In this document: positions 8,729-17,334 of the stretch, in pieces
How positions within the stretch are numbered: the first letter of the stretch is position 1
Layout of the letters: each line of letters begins with the position of its first letter
Source: Streptomyces sp. NBC_01451
Lineage (GTDB): Bacteria > Actinomycetota > Actinomycetes > Streptomycetales > Streptomycetaceae
Length of the DNA stretch: 64,000 nucleotides
Assembly: GCF_036227485.1 (NCBI RefSeq)
Contig: NZ_CP109479.1
Span: 6,076,001-6,140,000 of the forward strand
Reading direction: 5' to 3'
Position numbers and translations under genes: made by a program
The notes under the pieces: model-generated
What the model was told of the DNA's origin: nothing
The model's input: the letters and a program-made list of their open reading frames with translations, nothing else
Databases searched by the model: none

Positions 8729-9151
8729 ATGCTGACCATCACCCAGGCACTCGTCGACCAGATCGTCGCGCACGCGCGCAAGGACCACCCGGACGAGGCG
8801 TGCGGCGTCGTCGCGGGCCCCGAGGGCTCGGACCGCCCCGAGCGCTTCATCCCGATGCTGAACGCGGCGATGTCACCCACGTTCTACGAGTTCGACTCCG
8901 GGGACCTGCTGAAGCTGTACCGCGAGATGGACGACCGCGACGAGGTGCCGGTGGTCATCTACCACTCCCACACGGCGACCGAGGCCCACCCCTCCCGCAC
9001 CGACATCTCCTACGCCAACGAGCCCGGCGCCCACTACGTCCTCGTGTCCACGGCAGACACGGACGGCCTCGGCGAGTTCCAGTTCCGCTCGTTCCGGATC
9101 ATCGAGGGCGAGGTCACGGAGGAAGAGGTCAGCGTCGTGGAAAAGTACTGA
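8729..9151 (+). CDS. mec: JAMM/MPN+ metallopeptidase (Mec+-like)
   Basis: 140 residues with a complete JAMM zinc site: Glu23, His79, His81 and Asp92 in HSHTATEAHPSRTD. In Mycobacterium tuberculosis the homologue Mec+ releases cysteine from the CysO-cysteine adduct. Here the gene is followed by a leader peptide, cysO and cysM, the same pathway. Because the CysO encoded here carries two residues after its Gly-Gly, the same enzyme, or a second JAMM activity, would also have to trim that tail. Cytosolic, no signal peptide. Confidence 0.9.
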   Translation: MLTITQALVDQIVAHARKDHPDEACGVVAGPEGSDRPERFIPMLNAAMSPTFYEFDSGDLLKLYREMDDRDEVPVVIYHSHTATEAHPSRTDISYANEPGAHYVLVSTADTDGLGEFQFRSFRIIEGEVTEEEVSVVEKY

Positions 9152-9218
9152 TCTCACCTGGCGGCCCGAAAATGTCCAGAATGCGGGACAGGCCTCCAGG
9201 ATCCGGACCGGGAATCGA

Positions 9219-9224
9219 TACGAT
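9219..9224 (+). promoter_or_regulatory. Putative -10 element of a leaderless leader-peptide transcript
   Basis: TACGAT fits the actinobacterial -10 consensus TANNNT. It ends 6 nt before the ATG at 9231, the distance at which the ATG itself would be the transcription start, giving a leaderless mRNA. Confidence 0.45.
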
Positions 9225-9230
9225 GAGCCC

Positions 9231-9329
9231 ATGGTTTCCTACGACGTGAGCGAGAAGACGCCGGGCACCCCGCTGCTCGTAGCGCGGCTGCACGTCGACC
9301 TGTGCAGGCTGGCCAGCGCCATCTGTTGA
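9231..9329 (+). CDS. Cysteine leader peptide (32 aa, probable attenuator) upstream of cysO-cysM
   Basis: A 32-codon ORF with the motif LHVDLCRLASAIC just before the stop (Cys25, Cys32). I recognise the pattern HxDLxRxxSAxC from short actinobacterial leader peptides found ahead of sulfur-assimilation genes. In mycobacteria, related leaderless Cys-containing ORFs act as cysteine-responsive attenuators. Placed 122 nt before cysO and apparently leaderless (TACGAT ends 6 nt before the ATG). Ribosome stalling at Cys codons when cysteine is scarce would be the trigger. A 7-bp pairing GCGGCGC (9362-9368) with GCGCCGC (9402-9408) downstream is a candidate regulatory hairpin. Confidence 0.75.
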   Translation: MVSYDVSEKTPGTPLLVARLHVDLCRLASAIC

Positions 9330-9451
9330 CGCTGCCTCCTGCCGCCGTACGGCCGTGAGCCGCGGCGCCTCACATGCATGACCTGCTGAAACACGCTTTT
9401 CGCGCCGCCGCGCGCCCATCGACCTACCACTCCCGACAGGAGCCCCGAGCC

Positions 9452-10697
<1,246 letters not shown>

Positions 10698-10740
10698 GGC
10701 AGCAGGGGCATGCAGGACGACCGTAAGGTGATAACGCTCC

Positions 10741-10772
10741 GACAGGCCGATCAGGCCGATCACGAGCCTGTC
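10741..10772. terminator. Weak hairpin between convergent cysM and PemK-like genes
   Basis: GACAGGC (10741-10747) pairs with GCCTGTC (10766-10772). Inside are two direct copies of GGCCGATCA. Position after cysM suggests a terminator. Confidence 0.4.
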
Positions 10773-10778
10773 CGCAAT

Positions 10779-10831
10779 ACGTCATAGGTCACACGTCATT
10801 GCGGCAGTACGTCATCGGGTCATTACGTCAT
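10779..10831. repeat. Cluster of four ACGTCAT heptamers
   Basis: ACGTCAT starts at 10779, 10793, 10809 and 10825 (spacing 14, 16 and 16 nt), lying immediately before the stop of the minus-strand PemK-like gene (10831). Function unknown. Confidence 0.6.
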
Positions 10832-11298
10832 TACGTGGCGAGGTGTCGGACCTGGTCCCAAAGGGCCGGGTCCACCACCCCCACCCGCCGCCGGAAGTCC
10901 CCCACGGGCAGGTCACGCAGCTCGTCCGTCTCCAGGAAGCTCGGCCGGCCCTGGGCGTCGCCCACGGCACCCGGTGGCAGCGGGATCACTCCGGGCCGCT
11001 CGTCGTGGTACTTGCTGGTGATCTTCGCGACCGTCGCGCGCCGCCCGCGCACCGAGAGCACCAGACATGGCCGGTCCTTGGCGCCCGGCCCGTCCTCGAA
11101 GGGCACGTTCGCCCACCAGATCTCCGCGGGCCGGGGCCGGGCCGACCGGCCCCGCTGTCCTTTCGGCCCCTCGGGCCGTCCCGGCGGCCTGCCCCCGCGG
11201 CGTGAGGGCCTGTGCCCGCGTCCCCAGCCGTCCACCAGCGCCGCTACCAGCGCGAGCAGCACGACGGCCGCCAGGGCGAGCCACCATGACGTGTCCAT
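10831..11298 (-). CDS. PemK/MazF-like protein with N-terminal membrane anchor
   Basis: 155 residues. Residues 4-22 are a single hydrophobic helix (WWLALAAVVLLALVAALVDG), then a basic linker rich in Arg/Pro/Gly (26-55), then a PemK/MazF-type barrel: RPAEIWWANVPFEDG, KDRPCLVLSV, a serine/threonine near KITSK, and a C-terminal segment near RRVGVVD. MazF toxins are soluble mRNA interferases. Here the fold is tied to the membrane and no antitoxin gene is adjacent, so a toxin role is doubtful. Conserved in Streptomyces as far as I recall. Confidence 0.75.
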   Translation of the reverse strand: MDTSWWLALAAVVLLALVAALVDGWGRGHRPSRRGGRPPGRPEGPKGQRGRSARPRPAEIWWANVPFEDGPGAKDRPCLVLSVRGRRATVAKITSKYHDERPGVIPLPPGAVGDAQGRPSFLETDELRDLPVGDFRRRVGVVDPALWDQVRHLAT

Positions 11299-11503
11299 AC
11301 GGAAGACGGTACCGGCGCACTCCCCGTGCCGCCCGCGCTACCGGCGCTCCACGTCCAGCCGAACCGGTGACAGCACAGGTGAGTTCGCCCACAACAGCCC
11401 TTGGCGGAGGAGCGACGGGAGGTTTTGCGCCTTACGCTCGACGCACCGCAAGAACCCCGTCACGTTCGTTTTGACGCTCCCCGCCCGCGGAGGTTTCTGC
11501 TTT

Positions 11504-12256
11504 ATGAAGCTCACCGTCGTCGGCTGCTCGGGGTCGTTCCCGTCCGCGGAATCGGCCTGTTCGAGCTACCTCGTAGAGGCCGACGGCTTCCGGCTGCTCC
11601 TCGACATGGGCAACGGTGCCCTTGGCGAGTTGCAGCGCCACTGCGGTCTCTACGACCTCGATGCGATCTTCCTCAGTCATCTGCACGCCGACCACTGCAT
11701 CGACATGTGCGCGTACTTCGTCGCACGGTACTACCGCCACGACGGCGGGCGCTGCGACCCGATCCCGGTCTACGGCCCGGAGGGCACCGAACACCGACTC
11801 ACCACCGCCTACGCCGACACCCCCACCGCCTCCTCCATGAGCGAGGTCTTCGACTTCCACACGGTCAAGCCGAGCACCTTCGACATCGGCCCGTTCACCG
11901 TCCACACCGAGCGGGTCCGCCACCCGGTGGAGGCGTACGGCATCCGCATCGAGCACGCGGGGAAGTCACTGACGTACTCGGGGGACACCGGCGTGAGCGA
12001 CACGCTGGAGCAACTCGCCCGGAACACCGACCTGTTCCTCTGCGAGGCCGCGTTCACGCACGGCAAGGAGAACATCCCGGACCTGCACCTCAACGGCCGC
12101 GAGGCAGGCCTGACGGCGAAACGCGCGGGCGCGCGCAAGCTCGTCCTGACCCACATCCCCCCGTGGACCGACCCGCAGGTGAACCTGCTCGACGCCCGCG
12201 AGGTGTTCAGGGGGCCGGTGGAACTGGCGGCGCCGCGGGCGTCGTACGAGATCTGA
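11504..12256 (+). CDS. MBL-fold metallo-hydrolase
   Basis: 250 residues. The metallo-beta-lactamase motif is SHLHADHCID (HxHxDH), with later ligands in YSGDTGVSD and THIPPW. The N-terminal VVGCSGSFPS resembles RNase Z-like and PhnP-like MBL hydrolases, but no substrate can be named. Ribosome site GGAGG about 10 nt before the ATG. A strong terminator follows. In several actinobacteria a gene of this type lies near rph-rdgB, as here. Confidence 0.88.
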   Translation: MKLTVVGCSGSFPSAESACSSYLVEADGFRLLLDMGNGALGELQRHCGLYDLDAIFLSHLHADHCIDMCAYFVARYYRHDGGRCDPIPVYGPEGTEHRLTTAYADTPTASSMSEVFDFHTVKPSTFDIGPFTVHTERVRHPVEAYGIRIEHAGKSLTYSGDTGVSDTLEQLARNTDLFLCEAAFTHGKENIPDLHLNGREAGLTAKRAGARKLVLTHIPPWTDPQVNLLDAREVFRGPVELAAPRASYEI

Positions 12257-12290
12257 CGCGTCGCAGCGTTCGCAGACGTTCGCAGACGCA

Positions 12291-12332
12291 CGAGGGCCCC
12301 GGAACCGAACCGACTCGGTTCCGGGGCCCTCG
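12291..12332. terminator. Bidirectional terminator
   Basis: Perfect 18-bp inverted repeat (12291-12308 and 12315-12332), loop ACCGAC, between the convergent MBL hydrolase and nagE2 genes. Two tandem copies of CGTTCGCAGA lie just upstream. Confidence 0.9.
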
Positions 12333-12358
12333 TCATGCCGTGCACGACGGCCGGGCTC

Positions 12359-13663
<1,305 letters not shown>

Positions 13664-13681
13664 ACTTCCTCCAACGGGTGG

Positions 13682-13718
13682 AACATGGTCTACACCAGTC
13701 AGTGGTGTAGACCATGTT
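13682..13718. promoter_or_regulatory. Two DasR-type operators (dre) upstream of nagE2
   Basis: TGGTCTACACCA (13686-13697) and TGGTGTAGACCA (13703-13714) each match the DasR box ACTGGTCTAGACCAGT. They mirror one another in a 16-bp perfect inverted repeat (13682-13697 and 13703-13718). Position is just upstream of the nagE2 ribosome site. DasR is the GntR-family repressor of GlcNAc uptake, released by glucosamine-6-phosphate. Confidence 0.85.
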
Positions 13719-13769
13719 GTAGCACGGTGAAGGGCGCATAAGGAACCCACGATTTCACAACAGATGCAG

Positions 13770-13785
13770 ACTGGTGTAGACCAGT
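13770..13785. promoter_or_regulatory. DasR-type operator (dre) upstream of nagF
   Basis: ACTGGTGTAGACCAGT differs from the dre consensus ACTGGTCTAGACCAGT at one position. It lies 94 nt before the nagF start and about 107 nt from the nagE2 start, in the shared divergent region. Confidence 0.88.
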
Positions 13786-13878
13786 CGCGAACAGTGTGCG
13801 GACGGTGCGCAGACCGCTCGCGAAGATCGGTCAGCTGTGGGTTACTGCGACAAAGCGGCTCGGACCAGGGAGTACGAC

Positions 13879-14112
13879 ATGTCCACCAAGGCAGAGAAGA
13901 TCGTCGCGGGCCTCGGCGGCCTCGACAACATCGAAGAGGTCGAGGGCTGCATCACGCGGCTGCGCTGCGAGGTCATCGACCCCTCGCTGGTCGACGACGC
14001 CGCCCTGAAGGCCGCAGGCGCCCACGGCGTCGTCAAGATGGGCACCGCGATCCAGGTCGTCGTCGGAACGGACGCCGACCCGATCGCGGCGGACATCGAG
14101 GACATGATGTAG
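13879..14112 (+). CDS. nagF: PTS EIIB, N-acetylglucosamine type
   Basis: 77 residues from the ATG at 13879 (AGGGAG 7 nt upstream; the frame extends to 13837 without a good start). Single EIIB domain with the phosphorylated cysteine Cys24 in [10 protein letters not shown]. It passes phosphate from EIIA(Crr) to GlcNAc entering through the EIIC encoded divergently. A DasR box lies upstream. Direct repeats of GGATCCATCCC-type sequence and a hairpin follow the gene. Confidence 0.92.
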   Translation: MSTKAEKIVAGLGGLDNIEEVEGCITRLRCEVIDPSLVDDAALKAAGAHGVVKMGTAIQVVVGTDADPIAADIEDMM

Positions 14113-14203
14113 ACCCCGGACCCGGGGTCCGGATCCATCCCGGATCCATCCCGGATTCGACCCCGGACCCGAACCCCCGTCCCCAGTACGGGTGTTCACC
14201 TCA

Positions 14204-14233
14204 GGGGCCCTTTCCCGGTACGGGAAGGGCCCC
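14204..14233 (+). terminator. Probable nagF terminator
   Basis: GGGGCCCTTTCCCG (14204-14217 area) pairs with CGGGAAGGGCCCC (14221-14233) with one bulged base, 29 nt before the rph start. Confidence 0.6.
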
Positions 14234-14261
14234 TTCCGCCGTTGCGGCTAGGCTCGTCGCC

Positions 14262-14999
14262 ATGTCACGTATCGACGGCCGCACCCCCGAACAACTCCGC
14301 CCCGTCACCCTCGAACGCGGGTGGAGCAAGCACGCCGAGGGCTCCGTCCTCGTCTCCTTCGGCGACACGAAGGTCTTCTGCACCGCCTCGGTCACCGAGG
14401 GCGTCCCGCGCTGGCGCAAGGGCAGCGGCGAGGGCTGGGTCACCGCCGAATACTCGATGCTCCCGCGCGCCACCAACAGCCGCGGCGACCGCGAGTCGGT
14501 CCGCGGCAAGATCGGCGGGCGCACCCACGAGATCAGCCGCCTCATCGGCCGCTCCCTGCGCGCGGTCATCGACTACAAGGCGCTCGGCGAGAACACGATC
14601 GTCCTCGACTGCGACGTCCTCCAGGCCGACGGCGGCACCCGCACGGCAGCCATCACCGGCGCGTACGTCGCCCTCGCCGACGCCATCACCTGGGCCCAGG
14701 GCAAGAAGCTGATCCGGGCCAACCGCCAGCCCCTCACGGGCACGGTGAGCGCGGTGTCGGTCGGCATCGTCGGCGGAGTGCCGCTGCTCGACCTCTGCTA
14801 CGAGGAGGACGTGCGCGCGGAGACGGACATGAACGTCGTCTGCACCGGCGACGGCCGCTTCGTCGAGGTCCAGGGCACCGCCGAAGCCGAGCCTTTCACC
14901 CGCGACGAACTGAACTCCCTCCTCGACCTCGCGGTCGCCGGCTGCGTGGACCTGACGGCCCTCCAGCGCAAGGCGCTGGACGCCACCCTGGAAAGGTAA
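14262..14999 (+). CDS. rph: Ribonuclease PH
   Basis: 245 residues. Phosphate-dependent 3'-5' exoribonuclease that trims tRNA 3' ends. Family signatures: [46 protein letters not shown] and [16 protein letters not shown]. Length matches the family (about 240). The next gene on the strand is a lipoprotein, then rdgB; rph-rdgB linkage is common in actinobacteria. Confidence 0.97.
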   Translation: MSRIDGRTPEQLRPVTLERGWSKHAEGSVLVSFGDTKVFCTASVTEGVPRWRKGSGEGWVTAEYSMLPRATNSRGDRESVRGKIGGRTHEISRLIGRSLRAVIDYKALGENTIVLDCDVLQADGGTRTAAITGAYVALADAITWAQGKKLIRANRQPLTGTVSAVSVGIVGGVPLLDLCYEEDVRAETDMNVVCTGDGRFVEVQGTAEAEPFTRDELNSLLDLAVAGCVDLTALQRKALDATLER

Positions 15000-15095
15000 A
15001 GGGAACACCAAATAAGGTGGCGGTCGCGGGCAACCGCACCGCTGCTCCACCGCGTCTCCAGTGGTACGCGGAACACGTTGAACACGCGGAAAGAC

Positions 15096-15124
15096 GGGCG
15101 TACGGCGATATGCGCCGTACGCCC
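15096..15124 (+). terminator. Hairpin after rph, upstream of lipoprotein gene
   Basis: Perfect 12-bp inverted repeat (15096-15107 and 15113-15124), loop ATATG. It lies 97 nt after rph and 28 nt before the lipoprotein start, so it may be an rph terminator or a 5' UTR element. Confidence 0.55.
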
Positions 15125-15151
15125 GACCAGTCAACGGAGGGAACCCGAACC

Positions 15152-15580
15152 ATGCCCGTCAGCCACCGAATCCGCACCGCACGAGGACTCGGAAAGGGGC
15201 GCCGTGCGAGCGCGATCGCCGCCACCGTGGCTGCCGTCGCGCTGACCGCCGGGCTCACCACCGGATGCGACGCCGTCAACAAGGCACTGGACTGCGTCCA
15301 GACCGCCGACGCGATCGCCACCAGCGTCTCCGACCTCCAGCAGGCCGTGGAGAACGCGGCGAACGACCCGACCCAGGCGTCCGAGGCCCTGGAGTCGATC
15401 GACAAGAACCTCACCGACATCGGTGACAAGACGGACAACGCCGACGTCAACAAGGCGGTCGACAACCTCAACACGGCTGTGGACAACGTCCGTACGGCCA
15501 TCGACAAGGGCGACGCGACCCCGGACATCAGCGGCGTCACGGACGCGGCGGGCGAGCTGACGAAGGTCTGCACGTCGTAG
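15152..15580 (+). CDS. Small helical lipoprotein
   Basis: 142 residues with GGAGGG 10 nt before the ATG. Signal: basic RTARGLGKGRRAS, hydrophobic AIAATVAAVALTAGL and a lipobox-like LTTGC with Cys at about 39. The mature part is acidic and helical with heptad-like repeats (DLQQAVENAANDPTQ, LNTAVDNVRTAIDKG) and a terminal Cys, like a small coiled-coil surface lipoprotein. Function unknown. It sits between rph and rdgB. Confidence 0.75.
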   Translation: MPVSHRIRTARGLGKGRRASAIAATVAAVALTAGLTTGCDAVNKALDCVQTADAIATSVSDLQQAVENAANDPTQASEALESIDKNLTDIGDKTDNADVNKAVDNLNTAVDNVRTAIDKGDATPDISGVTDAAGELTKVCTS

Positions 15581-15640
15581 TCGGCCCAACCGTCGTAATC
15601 GGCGTGAGAGGTCGCGGGTGGGCCCGGGATACTGGACGTC

Positions 15641-16243
15641 ATGACACGCCTGATCCTCGCCACCCGCAACGCCGGAAAGATCACCGAGCTGAGGCAGATC
15701 CTCGCCGACGCGGCCCTCCCCATGGACCTGGTCGGCGCGGACGCCTACCCGGAGATCCCCGACGTGAAAGAAACGGGCATCACGTTCGCGGAGAACGCCC
15801 TCCTCAAGGCCCACGCCCTGGCCCAGGCGACAGGCCTCCCGGCGGTGGCCGACGACTCGGGCCTGTGCGTGGACGTACTGAACGGCGCCCCGGGCATCTT
15901 CTCCGCCCGTTGGTCGGGCCGGCACGGCGACGACCGGGCCAACCTGGACCTGCTCCTGGCCCAGTTGTCGGACATCGCGGACGAACACCGCGGCGCCCAC
16001 TTCGCCTGCGCGGCGGCCCTGGCGCTTCCGGACGGCACGGAACGGGTGGTCGAGGGACGGCTACGGGGCGTACTGCGGCACGCACCGGAGGGCTCGGGCG
16101 GCTTCGGCTACGACCCGATCCTCCAGCCGGAGGGCGACACACGAACGTGCGCACAGCTGACGGCGGACGAGAAGAACGCGATCAGCCATCGGGGGCAGGC
16201 GTTCCGGGGGTTGGTGCCGGTGGTGCGGGAGTTGCTGGGCTGA
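15641..16243 (+). CDS. rdgB: XTP/dITP pyrophosphatase (RdgB/HAM1)
   Basis: 200 residues. It removes non-canonical purine nucleoside triphosphates (XTP, ITP) by hydrolysis to monophosphates. Family marks: LATRNAGKITELRQIL at the start, GITFAENALLKAHA, ADDSGLCVDVLNGAPGIFSARWSG and the end GFGYDPIL...EKNAISHRGQAFR. A terminator hairpin follows the gene directly. Confidence 0.97.
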   Translation: MTRLILATRNAGKITELRQILADAALPMDLVGADAYPEIPDVKETGITFAENALLKAHALAQATGLPAVADDSGLCVDVLNGAPGIFSARWSGRHGDDRANLDLLLAQLSDIADEHRGAHFACAAALALPDGTERVVEGRLRGVLRHAPEGSGGFGYDPILQPEGDTRTCAQLTADEKNAISHRGQAFRGLVPVVRELLG

Positions 16244-16251
16244 ATAACGGC

Positions 16252-16280
16252 AGAGGGGCCGCCCGGTGGGTGGCCCCTCT
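16252..16280. terminator. Terminator between rdgB and tRNA-Leu
   Basis: 13-bp stem with one G-U pair (16252-16264 and 16268-16280), loop GGT, then TTTG on the plus strand. It can serve both rdgB and the convergent tRNA gene. Confidence 0.8.
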
Positions 16281-16287
16281 TTGCGTG

Positions 16288-16374
16288 TGCGGCCGGTGGG
16301 ACTCGAACCCACACGGGTGATTAAACCCACTGGGACCTAAACCCAGCTCGGCTACCAAATTACGACACGGCCGC
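16288..16374 (-). tRNA. tRNA-Leu (anticodon UAG)
   Basis: Read on the minus strand, a 7-bp acceptor stem (GCGGCCG with CGGCCGC), anticodon arm CTGGG-TTTAGGT-CCCAG with TAG in the loop, a long variable arm (GGGT/ACCC stem) typical of Leu, and T-arm GTGGG-TTCGAGT-CCCAC. Discriminator A; CCA is not encoded. Position 5' end 16374. Confidence 0.96.
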
Positions 16375-16427
16375 CCAAAACGGTCATTACGCTCGACTGT
16401 TTGCATCCAGCTTACGGTGCGAACACG

Positions 16428-16967
16428 TCACCCCGCGAGAGGCATCCTCCCCTTTTTGCGGCACCAGGTCTCCGTCAGTGCATGGCAATTGGGGCAGGGG
16501 TATCGCAGATTTTCCAGGCGGTTGTCGCGCCGGTCTCCGTTGATGTGGTCGATCTGCAGGGTGATGGGGCGGCCCGGCCGTTCACCGGTGTTGCCGCAGC
16601 TCTCGCACGCGTAAGGCACTCCGACCTCGTTCAAAGCCCGGTGGAGTTGAGTCCTGTTGGTCCGGCCTGCGTGGGCGGGTAGAAGGATCAGCACCCGGGG
16701 AGCAGTGGGTGCGGGCGCAGGGGTATCGGCTCGGCTCCAGACTCGGCGCTTGAAGTGGCTTGTGTCGAGGCCGAGGCGGGCTGCCGCTCGACGAACACGC
16801 CTGTGGTTGACGTCATTGACGTCCAAGCCGAGGCCGCGCATCACGTCGGCATGGCTCGCGGAGCGTGGAACAAGGTCGCGAAGCTTGTCTTCGGGGATGG
16901 TCGGCGCGAGTCGCTTCTTGCCGTATGGGTCTGTAGGTGGCATCGCCGGTACACGTGCTGTCTGCAT
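16428..16967 (-). CDS. HNH endonuclease
   Basis: 179 residues from the ATG at 16967 (GGAGGG 11 nt upstream). Residues 25-75 may be a DNA-binding helical region (DKLRDLVPRSASHADVMRGLGL). The C-terminal HNH domain has CESC (121-124), IDHINGD (His141), NRLENLR (Asn153) and CPNCH (158-162), the form with a structural zinc. HNH proteins of this size act in homing, phage packaging or restriction. It is the first gene of an accessory segment starting beside tRNA-Leu; no partner methyltransferase is near. Confidence 0.85.
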   Translation of the reverse strand: MQTARVPAMPPTDPYGKKRLAPTIPEDKLRDLVPRSASHADVMRGLGLDVNDVNHRRVRRAAARLGLDTSHFKRRVWSRADTPAPAPTAPRVLILLPAHAGRTNRTQLHRALNEVGVPYACESCGNTGERPGRPITLQIDHINGDRRDNRLENLRYPCPNCHALTETWCRKKGRMPLAG

Positions 16968-17334
16968 GCTGGGTGTTCCCTCCGTTTCTCCCGACCACCC
17001 GTTCGTGGTCTCGCACGGAGTGACGAACCGTTTATCGGACAGTCACGCCCCAGACGTAATCCGGCCCGCGCTGGATGTCGAGCGGGGGGCGTCAACCTGC
17101 CGCTTTCGAGGTGGCGCTGCGATGGGCCGGCCGCTCAGGGGCGGCGGAACAGCTCGGACGGGCCGGAACGGCTGCTTCGGGGTGGGCGGCAGGGTGCTGA
17201 AGTGTCGCAGGGGGTATCTCTGGGGGTGTCCAGAGCGACGGGCCTTCTCTCGGCTTAACGTCACCGAATCGCTTATATGCTATTAAGTGTTCTCGGTGCG
17301 CTGCCCCTGCGTGAGGGTGGTCAGGAGGCGAAAG
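16968..17334. other. 367-nt divergent intergenic region
   Basis: No gene seen. The last 70 nt (17255-17290) are AT-rich, with TATATGCTATTAAG that includes a plausible -10 and a short CTTAA/TTAAG inverted repeat; this probably holds the promoter of the LuxR-type regulator. Confidence 0.5.

Noticed and set aside
10831..11298. A classical MazEF toxin-antitoxin pair
   Set aside because: No antitoxin ORF adjacent and an N-terminal membrane anchor is present.
16288..16374. tRNA-Leu as attachment site of an integrated element
   Set aside because: The accessory genes lie at the 5' side of the tRNA; no integrase and no duplicate of the tRNA 3' end were found in the window.
17287..17334. GTG at 17287 as start of the LuxR-type gene
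   Set aside because: No ribosome site, and the extra 16 residues (CPCVRVVRRRK) look unlike the family; TTG at 17335 has AGGAGG at ideal distance.
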